DNA from: Terriglobia bacterium
Lineage (GTDB): Bacteria > Acidobacteriota > Terriglobia > Terriglobales > Acidobacteriaceae
Direction: 5' to 3'
Length of the DNA: 64,000 bases
Assembly (NCBI GenBank): GCA_032252755.1
Contig: JAVUPY010000017.1
Location: forward strand, 124,001-188,000
In this document: piece by piece, positions 23,901 through 34,608 of the stretch
How the letters are laid out: each line of letters starts with the position of its first letter
How positions within the stretch are numbered: the first letter of the stretch is position 1
Position numbers and translations under genes: made by a program
The notes under the pieces: model-generated
The model's database searches: none
What the model saw: only the letters and a program-made list of their open reading frames with translations
What the model was told of the DNA's origin: nothing

Positions 23901-25979
23901 ATGGCCATTCAAGAGGAAGAGGTACTGGGGAAAGCGTACGACAGCCGCCTGATGAGGAGGCTGCTCAAATATCTGAGCCCCTATAAACCCCAGGTGGTTG
24001 TTGCGCTTACGGCGATCATCCTGAAGGCCGGGTGCGACGTACTTGGTCCCTACCTGACCAAGACCGCTATCGACAAGTACCTGTCCAGCAACGCCGGTTC
24101 CGGCAACTCCTTCCTCGACCCGATTCTCAGTTCCAAGCCGATGGTTGGCATCGCGCAGATTGGCTCGATGTACATCGGGCTGCTCGCTGCCGGGTTCCTG
24201 TTCGACTTCCTGCAGACTTACTTCATGCAGTGGACTGGGCAGAAGGCGATGTTCGACCTTCGCGCCGAGATATTCCGCCACCTGCAGCGGATGCACATCG
24301 GCTTCTACGACAAGAACCCTGTTGGGCGCCTGGTGACGCGGACGACGACCGACGTGGACGCGCTGAACGAGATGTTCACCTCGGGTGTGGTCTCGATCTT
24401 TGAGGACATCTTCGTACTGGCGGGGATTCTCGGGATCATGCTGTACATGGATTGGAAGCTGGCGCTGATTACCTTCTCGGTGCTTCCGTTCATCTTTATC
24501 GGGACAAAGATTTTCCGCGACAAGGTTCGGGACAGCTACCGGCGCATTCGCGTGGCAATCGCGAAGATTAACAGCTCGATGCAGGAGCACATCACAGGCA
24601 TCGTCGTACTACAGCTGTTCAACCGGGAGCACAAGGCTTACAAGAAGTTTGAAAAGGTGAACCAGCAGCACATGGACGCGTTCAAGGACGCGATCATGGC
24701 ACACGCGGTGTACTACCCGGTGGTGGAAATCCTCTCGTCGGTCGCAATTGCGATGGTGGTCTGGATAGGGGGCAATGAAGTTGTCCGCCACTTCCAGGCG
24801 ATCTTTCACCCGCAGCCTGGCGGCATACCGGTGCACTACGCGCAGCCGTGGCTGTTGCTGCGGGACCCCAAGTATGACGTTATAGCAATGGGGACAACTC
24901 TCGGCGTACTGGTCGCCTTCATGCAGTACGCGCAACGTTTCTTCCGTCCGATCCAGGACCTCAGTGAGAAGTACAACATTCTGCAGTCGGCGATGGCGTC
25001 GGCGGAGCGCATTTACAAGTTGCTCGATACCAAGGCGGAAATCGTCTCGCCGGCGGTGGTGAAACGCGCGGAGGGGCCCGGTCGAATCGAATTCGATCAC
25101 GTGTGGTTCGCCTACCGGAAAATGCCGAAGGACGGCGAGGAGCCTGGGCAGTATGTAGTTGTGCCGCCCGTGGTCGCTCCGGAACTGGACGTGCAGAGCG
25201 AGCATGCGATCCAGGAGCGCTCCGACGAAGAGTGGGATTGGGTGTTGCGCGACGTCTCGTTTGCGCTCGAACCGAGTGAGACCGTGGCCATCGTTGGCCA
25301 CACGGGAGCGGGCAAGACCACTCTGATTTCCCTGCTGCTTCGCTTCTACGACGTCCAGAAGGGCTCCATCAAGATTGACGGCATCGATATCCGCGAAATG
25401 GACTTGACGGAGCTTCGCCGCCGCTTCGGCGTGGTGTTACAGGACCCATTCCTCTTTACCGGAACAGTGGAAGAGAACATTCGCCTAGGGTCGAGTTGGA
25501 TTCCTGACGAATCCGTGGAAGAGGCTGCCGAGGAAGTGAATGTTGCCGACTTCATTCGCTCGCTGCCGGACGGATTCAAGTCGAAGGTGCGGGAGCGCGG
25601 ATCGACACTGTCCACCGGCCAAAAGCAGCTCATCTCTTTCGCCCGAGCGCTGGCGCACAATCCGAAAATCCTCATCCTCGACGAGGCCACATCGAGCGTC
25701 GACACGGAAACCGAGTTCCGCGTTCGCGAGGCCCTGACGAAACTGGTCGAGGGCCGGACCTCGCTCATCATCGCTCATCGCCTCTCCACGGTGCAGCGCG
25801 CGGACAAGATCGTCGTGATGCACAAGAGCAAGGTCCGCGAGATGGGCACGCACCAGCAACTGCTCGCGCAGCGCGGGATTTACTACAAGCTCTACCAACT
25901 GCAGTACAAAGACCAGGAGATACCGATCATCCCCACCGAGCCTACCGTTCAGCCCGGAGCGGTTGTGGGCGACGACTAG
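23901..25979 (+). CDS. ABC transporter, fused permease and ATPase (MsbA/MdlB-like exporter)
   Basis: A 692-residue half-transporter that exports lipids, drugs or peptides as a dimer. The membrane domain (about residues 15-370) has six segments and coupling-helix motifs (RMHIGFYDKNPVGRLVTRTT). An insertion of about 40 residues in the fifth-sixth segment region contains FHPQPGGIPVHYAQPW. The ATPase domain is separated by a second insertion (FAYRKMPKDGEEPGQYVVVP and on) between the first strand and Walker A. Walker A GHTGAGKTT, Q-loop VLQDPFLF, signature LSTGQKQL, Walker B ILILDEATSS and H-loop IIAHRLSTV are intact, so both sites should be active. lpxB lies 146 bases downstream, which may favour a lipid substrate, but that is inference. 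Confidence 0.93.
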   Translation: MAIQEEEVLGKAYDSRLMRRLLKYLSPYKPQVVVALTAIILKAGCDVLGPYLTKTAIDKYLSSNAGSGNSFLDPILSSKPMVGIAQIGSMYIGLLAAGFLFDFLQTYFMQWTGQKAMFDLRAEIFRHLQRMHIGFYDKNPVGRLVTRTTTDVDALNEMFTSGVVSIFEDIFVLAGILGIMLYMDWKLALITFSVLPFIFIGTKIFRDKVRDSYRRIRVAIAKINSSMQEHITGIVVLQLFNREHKAYKKFEKVNQQHMDAFKDAIMAHAVYYPVVEILSSVAIAMVVWIGGNEVVRHFQAIFHPQPGGIPVHYAQPWLLLRDPKYDVIAMGTTLGVLVAFMQYAQRFFRPIQDLSEKYNILQSAMASAERIYKLLDTKAEIVSPAVVKRAEGPGRIEFDHVWFAYRKMPKDGEEPGQYVVVPPVVAPELDVQSEHAIQERSDEEWDWVLRDVSFALEPSETVAIVGHTGAGKTTLISLLLRFYDVQKGSIKIDGIDIREMDLTELRRRFGVVLQDPFLFTGTVEENIRLGSSWIPDESVEEAAEEVNVADFIRSLPDGFKSKVRERGSTLSTGQKQLISFARALAHNPKILILDEATSSVDTETEFRVREALTKLVEGRTSLIIAHRLSTVQRADKIVVMHKSKVREMGTHQQLLAQRGIYYKLYQLQYKDQEIPIIPTEPTVQPGAVVGDD

Positions 25980-26125
25980 GAGTAGTTCCCAGTTCCAAGT
26001 TCGTTCCTCGTTCTTCGAAAACCCTGACGATTTTCGGTGTGGGTTTTGACGAAGAACGAACACCCTCTTCAGCACACTGGGAACCGAGGACTGGCAACTG
26101 GTTCTCTGTTATCCTTCCCCCATCC

Positions 26126-27298
26126 ATGCGCGTACTGATCTCAGCCGGAGAAGCTTCAGGAGAGATGTATGGTGCGGGGCTGATCGAGGCCCTGCAGAGG
26201 CTGGCTGCTTCCCGGGGCTTAGGGTCCATCGAGTTCTTCGGCCTCGGCGGAGACCGCATGCGCAAGGCTGGATGCGAAACCGTCATCGAAGCCAGGGACG
26301 TAGCGGTAGTCGGCATCTTCGAGGTCGTTTCGCACCTTCCTTCCATTTATCGCCGATTCCACAAGCTGGTTCGTGAGGCGGAGCAGCGACGCCCCGATCT
26401 CGCGGTCCTGATCGACTTCCCGGATTTCAATTTTCGGCTAGCGAAAGAACTTCACCGGCTGGGAATCCCGGTCATTTATTATGTCTCGCCCCAACTCTGG
26501 GCCTGGCGTTCCAGGCGCGTCGAACTTGTAAAGAAATACGTGCGGAAGATGCTGGTCATTTTCCCATTCGAGGAGCAGTGGTATCGAGAACGCGGGGTTA
26601 CGGCAGAGTTTGTGGGTCACCCGCTGGCAGGAACCGAGGCAGCGGGTGACGCCGCGGCGGAGAGTTCACAGATTGCCCTTTTGCCGGGCAGTCGCCGAAA
26701 GGAAATCCGGTTCAATCTGCCGTTGATGCTGGACGTTGCCGAGAGCCTGGCGCCGTCCTACAAATTCGTTCTTCCGGTCGCCTCCACTGTGGACGATACC
26801 TTTCTCTATTCCATCGTTCGCCGACACTGGAGCTGCGAAAACCCGACATCAAAGATCACCTTATGTCGAGACGTTCGGATTGCCTTGACGCAATCCCGGG
26901 CGGCGGTGGTGGCTTCGGGGACAGCAACGGTCGAGGCGGCGGTAATCGGGACGCCGTTCGTGATGGTCTACCGCATGGCGCCCCTCAGCTATGCGCTTGG
27001 CACCAAGATGGTGAACGTTCCCTTTTACGCGATGCCGAATCTGATTGCGGGGCGACAGGTCGTGCCGGAACTCGTGCAGGAGAACTATATTGCGGAAAAG
27101 GTTGTCGCGGAGTTGAGTGCGATCCTCCCCGACGGCCCTCAGAGAGAGGGTATGCTGGAGGGACTGGGCGAGGTTAGGAGAAGGCTGCGCGGGTCCGATC
27201 CCGGCAATAGCAATGCCTTCGAGAGAGCAGCAGCGGCCGTACTGAACGCAGTAAACGGCACCCTCCGAAGTCGCGCATCGACCAACGGGAGTGCTTGA
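26126..27298 (+). CDS. lpxB: Lipid-A-disaccharide synthase
   Basis: Joins UDP-2,3-diacylglucosamine and lipid X in lipid A synthesis, on the cytoplasmic side of the inner membrane (known for the family). 390 residues, normal. The N-terminal ISAGEASGEMYGAGLIEAL, FFGLGGDRMRKAGCE, VGIFEVVSHLP and the IDFPDFNFRLAKELHRLGIP motif are all characteristic; the central YYVSPQLWAWRSRRV and PFEEQWYRERGV follow; the C-terminal ALTQSRAAVVASGTATVEAA and GTPFVMVYRM form the nucleotide-sugar half. The start is the ATG at 26126; the upstream 29 codons of open frame are low-complexity intergenic DNA. It shows that the organism has an outer membrane with lipid A. Confidence 0.96.
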   Translation: MRVLISAGEASGEMYGAGLIEALQRLAASRGLGSIEFFGLGGDRMRKAGCETVIEARDVAVVGIFEVVSHLPSIYRRFHKLVREAEQRRPDLAVLIDFPDFNFRLAKELHRLGIPVIYYVSPQLWAWRSRRVELVKKYVRKMLVIFPFEEQWYRERGVTAEFVGHPLAGTEAAGDAAAESSQIALLPGSRRKEIRFNLPLMLDVAESLAPSYKFVLPVASTVDDTFLYSIVRRHWSCENPTSKITLCRDVRIALTQSRAAVVASGTATVEAAVIGTPFVMVYRMAPLSYALGTKMVNVPFYAMPNLIAGRQVVPELVQENYIAEKVVAELSAILPDGPQREGMLEGLGEVRRRLRGSDPGNSNAFERAAAAVLNAVNGTLRSRASTNGSA

Positions 27299-27545
27299 GA
27301 CTCCTCGATCCGCCAATCCATTTTTCGCCTAATTTGTCGCGGCGTACATTGGCGCTGTATTCGGCCTGTTCGCGTTCGTTGATTTTCTTGTCTAAACTTT
27401 GTCAGGACGGCAACTCTGGTGACCTCGTTGGGGTTCAGAGCTTAGTAGCCCAGGAACAGTTGCACGAGGATTACTGCAAACGCATCTTTTAAGTAGGAAT
27501 CCACATCAAGTACTATTTACAGAGACAATCAGGAGTTTTAACCGG

Positions 27546-29714
27546 ATGAAACAAGCACGACGTCCCTTGGGGCGTGCTGTCTTGGTGGTCTTTGCCTTAA
27601 TAGCCGGTCTGTTCTTGTCGCTGCACCTGGCAGCGGCTCCCGATAAGGCGAAGATCCAGATCGATGACTATGTCATCGACGCCGCGGTCAATCCCGCCAC
27701 GCACCATCTTTCCGCCCACGCCAAAGTCCACTTCACGGCACTGGAAGACCTCAGCGTCGCAGTTTTCACATTGAACAACGGGTTGAAGCCCACGAAGGTA
27801 ACCGACGACCAGGGTCACACGCTTTCCGCCGAGCGCGTCACGCAGGATTCGACAATTCGCGTGATGTTTCCTAACGGCATGATGAAAGGCCAGTCGGCGA
27901 CGCTCGACTTCGATTACGAAGGCGCATTGATCTCCGTCGAAGACAGTCCGGTACAGGGCCTCAAACTCGCGTACATCGGTGATCCGGTCAGCTATCTCCT
28001 CTACCCCGGCGCGTGGTTTCCGATGACCGGCTATGGAACGGACCGCTTCAGCTCCGTGATCAATGTCAGCGTGCCTGCCGGCTACACCGTGATTGGCAGT
28101 GGCGGATCAACTACTGCTGGGGCGGCAGTCACGACCGCAATCAAGCCGGTTGAGTCCGCGCCTGAAGAGAAGGCTCCCGCACTGACACGTCGCACCAAGG
28201 AACCCGCCAAACCCGCCAAGCAGACGCGCAAGCCTCCGGTTCGCGGACGAAAAGCCCCCGCGAAAACTGGGGAGAAGCAGGCAGAGAGCCTTCCCACGGA
28301 AATTCCTGGCGGGCAGAAGTTCACCTTTGCATGGACGAAGGCGAGTTTCCCGGGGTCTATCTTCATCGGCAAGTTCGTTCACCAGCACTTCTCGGAGGCT
28401 GGCGCGACGATCCACGTCTACTTCCTGCCGGATAAACAGAATTTGGCCTCGACCTACGCCGACACGGCATCTCGTGAAATGTCGTTCTTCACCACCGTCT
28501 ACGGCATTCCGCCTTCACCGACATTGAAGATCGTGGAGATACCGGACGATACCGTGCCGGTGGCATGGGCACCACAGATTGCGGCACTGTCAACGCGGGC
28601 CATCAGCCAGAAGGTTAACTACCGTTTGCTGGCGAACACGATTGCTCACCAGTGGTTCGGAGTCGACGTGAGCCCGGCGACTGAAAAGGACTGGTGGATC
28701 ATGGATGGAGGTGCCCGTTACTCCGAGGAACGCTACGTCGAGTTCGCGGCGGGAAAGGCCGGCGGGCAGGAAGTCGTAAAGGATATGTCGGTCGGTGCGC
28801 TCGCGTATGAGAGCGTTCCGCTTGGCCAGGTGGCAACCCTGAATCCGTTCGACCCGGTCTTCCAGTCGCTCGTAACCGACAAGGGCGGCATGATCTTTCA
28901 CATGCTCCGCTACGTGGTGAACGAGAACAACTTCGACAAGATCATGCGAACGTTCTTCCAGGAGTACGCCGGCAAATCGGTGACTACTGCGGACTTGAAA
29001 TCAGTCTGCGAGAAGGTTACGGGCCAGCAGATGACCTGGTTCTTTTCGCAATGGCTCGATTCGACAGGCGCGCCTGAATTCAAGAACAAGTACACGATCT
29101 ACCGCATCGCCAAAGGATTCCGTGTGGTCGGCGAAATCTCGCAGGATCTCGACCTCTTCCGCATGCCCGTACAATTGAAGATCGAAACGGACGGCAAAAC
29201 CGAGCAGAAGACGATCGACGTCGTCGGCACGAATTCCAGCTACTCGGTGGAAACATTTGGCCGTCCGAGGAAGATCACCATCGATCCCAACGATCACGTG
29301 CTGAAGAATTCGCCGGACCTGCGTCTTCGAACCGCGATCATGCGCGGACAGCAGTTGGTCGCGCAGGGGAACCTCGCGGAGGCGTTGCGCGAATTCCAGA
29401 AGGCGCTCGACATCAATCGAAACAGTTCGCTGGCTCACTATCGTATCGCCGAGGTCTTCTATCTGCAGCACAACTACCAGGCCGCGGCAAACAGTTATCG
29501 CGACTCGCTTAACGGCGACGGGGATCCGAAGTGGACCGAGGTTTGGAGTCACATCCAACTCGGCAAAATCTTCGATATCACCGGCCAGCGCGAACGCGCG
29601 GTAAACGAATACCGGCAGGCCCTGCAAACCGGCGACAACACGCAGGGAGCACTCGATCAGGCTCGGCAATACATCCAGAAGCCGTTCGAGCGCGAGGAGC
29701 GCAGCGGAGACTAA
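27546..29714 (+). CDS. Secreted M1-peptidase-like protein with degraded zinc site and C-terminal TPRs
   Basis: A 722-residue exported protein (hydrophobic N-terminal segment, residues 14-33). An N-terminal M1-type beta domain is followed by a very basic Pro/Lys linker (residues about 205-245) and the catalytic-like domain. Ordinary M1 enzymes read HELAHQWFG and then NEGFA; here the first reads NTIAHQWFG near residue 363 and the second MDGGARYSE, so the first His, the Glu general base and the third ligand Glu appear lost. KDWWIMDGGARY still marks the family. The last 130 residues hold about three TPRs (QLVAQGNLAEALREFQKALD; AHYRIAEVFYLQHNYQAAAN; IQLGKIFDITGQRERAVNEY). It is probably a scaffold or binding protein rather than a peptidase. 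The stop overlaps the convergent hydrolase gene by four bases. Confidence 0.85.
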   Translation: MKQARRPLGRAVLVVFALIAGLFLSLHLAAAPDKAKIQIDDYVIDAAVNPATHHLSAHAKVHFTALEDLSVAVFTLNNGLKPTKVTDDQGHTLSAERVTQDSTIRVMFPNGMMKGQSATLDFDYEGALISVEDSPVQGLKLAYIGDPVSYLLYPGAWFPMTGYGTDRFSSVINVSVPAGYTVIGSGGSTTAGAAVTTAIKPVESAPEEKAPALTRRTKEPAKPAKQTRKPPVRGRKAPAKTGEKQAESLPTEIPGGQKFTFAWTKASFPGSIFIGKFVHQHFSEAGATIHVYFLPDKQNLASTYADTASREMSFFTTVYGIPPSPTLKIVEIPDDTVPVAWAPQIAALSTRAISQKVNYRLLANTIAHQWFGVDVSPATEKDWWIMDGGARYSEERYVEFAAGKAGGQEVVKDMSVGALAYESVPLGQVATLNPFDPVFQSLVTDKGGMIFHMLRYVVNENNFDKIMRTFFQEYAGKSVTTADLKSVCEKVTGQQMTWFFSQWLDSTGAPEFKNKYTIYRIAKGFRVVGEISQDLDLFRMPVQLKIETDGKTEQKTIDVVGTNSSYSVETFGRPRKITIDPNDHVLKNSPDLRLRTAIMRGQQLVAQGNLAEALREFQKALDINRNSSLAHYRIAEVFYLQHNYQAAANSYRDSLNGDGDPKWTEVWSHIQLGKIFDITGQRERAVNEYRQALQTGDNTQGALDQARQYIQKPFEREERSGD

Positions 29715-31075
29715 TGCTGTAGATAGTGAATTGCGGAGCGCGATTTCTGCCCCATTCCGGCTTTGCTCGGAGTGGGGCTTTTTTCTTGAGTATTACCAAT
29801 ATCAGGCAGGTGAAGCTCCGGGCACTGCTCCTTCACTTCGCACTCCAGCATATCCTGCACGAGCAGGTCCCAGCCGACAAAGCCCGTGAACACATGATTC
29901 GGAGACTGTTCCGGAGTTGGCGCCAATCCTTCGCCGGTTTCGGCGTCGTAGCACTCGTGCATCGAACCCCATTTCTTGATGTCCGCAAGAACCATTCGGC
30001 CAAGCTTCGCGGCCAACAGCGAGGCCTGCTCGTTGAAGCCATAACGCCTGAGCGCGATGAAATCGAGGTAGTTTGCATTGATCCAGATTGGTCCCTGCCA
30101 ATTCGAATATGGCTTGATCATGCTCACGTTGTTGTAGTCTGGATCCCGTTTCGAGAGGCTGCGAATCCCATAGGGCGCCCACATTTGATCGGGCGACAGC
30201 AGGTAGCGGCGAATCATCGCCTTCGCGCTCTGTTGCGGCAGGATGTCTTCGATGAGCGGCACGAAATCGGAATAGGTAACGCGCCGAACTGGCTCGCCGT
30301 TATCGCGACGGATATTAAAGAAGATCTCGTCTTTTTCGAACCACAGGTGCTTCAGCATCGCGGCGCGAAGCGCCTCAGCCTTTCGGTGGTATTCCGCGGA
30401 TTCTCTTTGCTTTCCCAGTTTTTCCGCAAGCCAAGCCATTGCTTTGTATTCGCGGAATTGAAATGTGCAAAGATCCACCGCAAGAATAGCGTTCTGGTCT
30501 TTCGGATCATTGGTTAATGCGACGTTGTTGTCGGCACCTGATTGGATTGCGTTGTTCCAGAAAAACAGTCCCCACTTGGGGTCGAATTGCGTCTTTTCGC
30601 GGTAAGCGATGATCCGCTGTAGTTGACCCCAGATCGGCGCGACCCACCCATAATCGCCGAGTCTCTCCGATGCTATGACCGCGCCCTGCGCAAGGAAGGG
30701 CTTCATTGCAAACTTTCCCATCAACGGCTGCGGACCCTCGGTCGTGACTCTTCCCGCTACGTACCCGTCCTGATCGATGGCATCGGCAAAGTTCAGCACC
30801 CAGTATTTCAGGTACTTCGCTTTCCCCCGGCTTTGGTCTGCAAGGTGGACGCCGATGAAGAACCCGTCCCAGTCCCACATCTGTTTGTAATACCCGGCCG
30901 GAATCAGGTAGTCGTACTTGATGAAGCCCTCGGCGGGCCTGATCGATTGCGGCTCTAGTTTGGCGTAAGCAGAACTCACGTCCGCGAGTAAGTGTTTCAG
31001 ATCGGGGGGATTCCGCTGCGGTTGCGCGAGCGTTATAAGTGGAAGCAGGACGAAAATCGCCGGAAGTGTGCGCAT
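29711..31075 (-). CDS. Secreted GH63/trehalase-like (alpha/alpha-barrel) glycoside hydrolase
   Basis: A 454-residue protein with a signal peptide (MRTLPAIFVLLPLITLAQ). It has the (alpha/alpha)6-barrel pattern of GH63/GH37 enzymes: YKQMWDWDGFFIGVHLAD, PFLAQGAVIASERLGD, GADNNVALTNDPKDQNA, SFVPLIEDILP-like loop, NWQGPIWINANYLDFIALRR and MHECYDAETGEGLAP. In the related mannosylglycerate hydrolases and GH63 glucosidases the Asp of the WDWD region and the late Glu in HECYDAETG sit in the active site; both are present. The substrate may be an alpha-glucoside, trehalose or glucosyl/mannosyl glycerate; not decidable. The C-terminal 25 residues are encoded across a plus-strand terminator hairpin and are probably not structural. 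Confidence 0.85.
   Translation of the reverse strand: MRTLPAIFVLLPLITLAQPQRNPPDLKHLLADVSSAYAKLEPQSIRPAEGFIKYDYLIPAGYYKQMWDWDGFFIGVHLADQSRGKAKYLKYWVLNFADAIDQDGYVAGRVTTEGPQPLMGKFAMKPFLAQGAVIASERLGDYGWVAPIWGQLQRIIAYREKTQFDPKWGLFFWNNAIQSGADNNVALTNDPKDQNAILAVDLCTFQFREYKAMAWLAEKLGKQRESAEYHRKAEALRAAMLKHLWFEKDEIFFNIRRDNGEPVRRVTYSDFVPLIEDILPQQSAKAMIRRYLLSPDQMWAPYGIRSLSKRDPDYNNVSMIKPYSNWQGPIWINANYLDFIALRRYGFNEQASLLAAKLGRMVLADIKKWGSMHECYDAETGEGLAPTPEQSPNHVFTGFVGWDLLVQDMLECEVKEQCPELHLPDIGNTQEKSPTPSKAGMGQKSRSAIHYLQH
29749..29784 (+). terminator. Intrinsic terminator of the M1-like gene, inside the convergent gene
   Basis: GCCCCATTCCG pairs with CGGAGTGGGGC around GCTTTGCT and is followed by six T and a C. 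It lies 34 bases after the M1-like stop and within the last codons of the hydrolase gene on the minus strand. Confidence 0.75.
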
Positions 31076-31112
31076 TTAGGTGCCAAGTATGCCCCTGAGG
31101 GTTAAGGAGAGT

Positions 31113-31598
31113 CTAGACCGCACAATCCTTTGCATCTCCCTGTAACTTCTCGATAGCGTGCGGCACTGCGGCCCACACCGCCGCAAGGCTCTCGACTGCG
31201 CCAGCGGGACTGCCGGGAAGATTGATAATCAATGTACGTTTACGGATACCGGCAACTGCTCGCGAAATGATCGCAGTCGCAAGTTTCTCGCGGCTCGCCG
31301 CTCGCATCGCCTCCCCGAAGCCCGGGAGAACCTTCTCGACGACTCGAATCGTGGCATCCGGTGTGACATCCCTGGGAGAGACGCCGGTCCCACCGGTCGT
31401 CAGCACGAGGTCGGCTTCGCCGAGATCGGCAACATCCGTCAGGTTCTGCGCAATCTGGTCCTCGTCATCTGGCAGGATGACCGCATGCAAGACATCAACT
31501 TCATGTTCGCGGAGCCATGCCGCGAGCGCCGGACCGCTTATGTCGACCCGCTCGCCGCGTGATCCTTTGTCGCTAATGGTGAGAATGACAGCTTTCAT
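31113..31598 (-). CDS. mog: Molybdopterin adenylyltransferase-type protein (Mog/MoaB family)
   Basis: A 161-residue protein of the MoaB/Mog family, which adenylates molybdopterin before molybdenum insertion. The MKAVILTISDKGSRGERVDI start, LTTGGTGVSPRDVTPDAT (the MPT-binding loop) and LIINLPGSPAGAVESLAAVW are conserved. The open frame extends upstream to 31856, but that part overlaps the AraC gene in another frame; the ATG at 31598 is the conserved start. It follows the AraC regulator by 11 bases. Molybdenum cofactor use is supported elsewhere in the window by the YdeP-like molybdoenzyme at 41100. MoaB and Mog cannot be separated confidently. Confidence 0.92.
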   Translation of the reverse strand: MKAVILTISDKGSRGERVDISGPALAAWLREHEVDVLHAVILPDDEDQIAQNLTDVADLGEADLVLTTGGTGVSPRDVTPDATIRVVEKVLPGFGEAMRAASREKLATAIISRAVAGIRKRTLIINLPGSPAGAVESLAAVWAAVPHAIEKLQGDAKDCAV

Positions 31599-31609
31599 TG
31601 AGCTTCGTT

Positions 31610-32497
31610 TTATGCGGCACGCCCCGCCCGGTAAGCACGAGGATTCAATCCGAACTCGTTCCGGAATGCGCGATTGAAATTCGAGACATCTCCGAAACCG
31701 GAATCGAGAGCGATGTCGAGAATTCTTGATGGTTCGACCCTGATCCGTGCGGCAGCATCGCGCAGCCTTGCCCGGCGGACATATTGGTGTGGTGTAAGTC
31801 CCGTTATTTGCTCGAAAACGCGCAGAAAATGATAGGGACTGAGTCCCGCTTCGCACGCCAGTTCTTCCAACGTATGTGTACCGGTCGGCTCAGCATTGAT
31901 CTGCCGTACGGTCCGCGTCACTCGGGCCTCGGAACTTAGAGGCACTCTTACGTTGTCATAAGGGTATCCATTCGCAATGCGTGCCGCTGTAGCGGCGAGA
32001 GTCAGAGCAATCTCTTCCCAGTCACCTTCGATAGATCCCAACAGGTTTGAGACTGTCTGCGCGAATAGCAGAGAGAATTGACGCATGGGCGGCAGCCGCT
32101 GAATGCCGAATCGGGCATGATGAATTCCCGAATCATCTCTCACCAACTTGTCGAAGAATTCCGGGTCGAAGCGGAACGCGATGCAGCGGTCGCCAGCGGC
32201 GTGTCGATGATCGCATTCGAAGCATTGGCCCGCATTGCCGAGCAGCAGCGAACCCGGAGTCATCAGTGCGCGTCCGGATTCGGACCGGTACTGAAAGGTT
32301 CCGACCACCACCATCGCGATAGATACGTGTGAATGCAATTCCTCGAATGGACGATCGTCTGGGCCGGAGTTACAGACCACATCTTCTACAACCCAGCCTC
32401 CACCTTCCGCCAGCACGCGCCCTCTGACGCCGCCTGCACCGCCGGTCCGCTTGCGATCCGCTAGAGCTTGTTCGACTTCGACCGCAATTTTCGCCAA
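31610..32497 (-). CDS. AraC-family transcriptional regulator
   Basis: A 295-residue regulator. The N-terminal half is a cupin-like sensor region (ELHSHVSIAMVVVGTFQYRS; DHRHAAGDRCIAFRFDPEFF). The C-terminal 100 residues contain two HTH motifs: HTLEELACEAGLSPYHFLRV and RILDIALDSGFGDVSNFNRA, then FRNEFGLNPRAYRAGRA, the classical AraC signature. It is divergent from the gene at 32612, with a 114-base gap that should hold both promoters, so that gene is the most likely target. The downstream mog gene starts 11 bases after its stop. Confidence 0.93.
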   Translation of the reverse strand: MAKIAVEVEQALADRKRTGGAGGVRGRVLAEGGGWVVEDVVCNSGPDDRPFEELHSHVSIAMVVVGTFQYRSESGRALMTPGSLLLGNAGQCFECDHRHAAGDRCIAFRFDPEFFDKLVRDDSGIHHARFGIQRLPPMRQFSLLFAQTVSNLLGSIEGDWEEIALTLAATAARIANGYPYDNVRVPLSSEARVTRTVRQINAEPTGTHTLEELACEAGLSPYHFLRVFEQITGLTPHQYVRRARLRDAAARIRVEPSRILDIALDSGFGDVSNFNRAFRNEFGLNPRAYRAGRAA

Positions 32498-32611
32498 GAA
32501 TCGCTCCGTCTTGAGATCGTATAAAGCTTTTGATGAACCAAGATATCAGGGAGAACCAAGGATTAAAACACAGCCAGCGACATCCTGTGGGTGCGATGAA
32601 GGAAAACGGAA

Positions 32612-33151
32612 ATGACAACCTTGAAAAAGAACATTAATTTTCTATCGGCCCTAAGTGCGCCGGGCCGTTCGATCGAAATACCGGAATCAGTCGACGCTTA
32701 CGGCTGGCTGATTGGGGATTGGGAACTTGAAGTTTTCGATTACCGGGAGGACGGCAGCGTCCGGCACGGCAATGGCGAGGTCCACTTCGGCTGGGTTCTG
32801 GAAGGTAGAGCCGTTCAGGACGTTTGGATCATGCCACGCATTGCGGAGCGCCGCGCGGAACTCGGCAAAGAGGGGAATCGTTACGGGACGACACTGCGGG
32901 TCTGGGATGCCGAGATCCAGGCATGGCGCGCCACGTGGATCAATCCAGTCACAGGCCGAAGTGACGAACTTCTCGGACGTCGCGTTGGCAAGGACATTAT
33001 CCAGATCGGGACGCACCAGGACGGCAGACCTATTCGCTGGAACTTCACAGAGGTGACGGATGATTCCTTCCGATGGACGGGTGAAGTGCTCACTTCGGAT
33101 GGACAGACGTGGAAACTAGAAGCTGAGTTTCACGCAAAACGAATAAAGTAG
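32612..33151 (+). CDS. Conserved hypothetical, lipocalin-like beta-rich protein
   Basis: A 179-residue protein without signal peptide. Residues 28-170 show repeated beta strands (WLIGDWELEVFDYREDG; GEVHFGWVLEGRAVQDVWIM; YGTTLRVWDAEIQAWRATWI; SFRWTGEVLTSDGQTWKLEA), the look of DUF1579-type or lipocalin-like barrels, known from many soil bacteria with no defined role. The AraC regulator is divergently encoded 114 bases away, which suggests inducible expression. Function unknown. Confidence 0.7.
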   Translation: MTTLKKNINFLSALSAPGRSIEIPESVDAYGWLIGDWELEVFDYREDGSVRHGNGEVHFGWVLEGRAVQDVWIMPRIAERRAELGKEGNRYGTTLRVWDAEIQAWRATWINPVTGRSDELLGRRVGKDIIQIGTHQDGRPIRWNFTEVTDDSFRWTGEVLTSDGQTWKLEAEFHAKRIK

Positions 33152-33191
33152 ATGAGGTGCGCGGCCTGCGCCTGCCGCGCACCCTATATCC

Positions 33192-34556
<1,365 letters not shown>

Positions 34557-34608
34557 GAGCTTTACCGCCTCCGCAGGTAGTAGATGCTAGTTGCATGAAA
34601 TTCGCGAG

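Noticed and set aside
26039-26125. A longer LpxB starting at 26039
   Set aside because: The extra residues come from intergenic repeat-like DNA, and the conserved ISAGEASGE begins right after the ATG at 26126.
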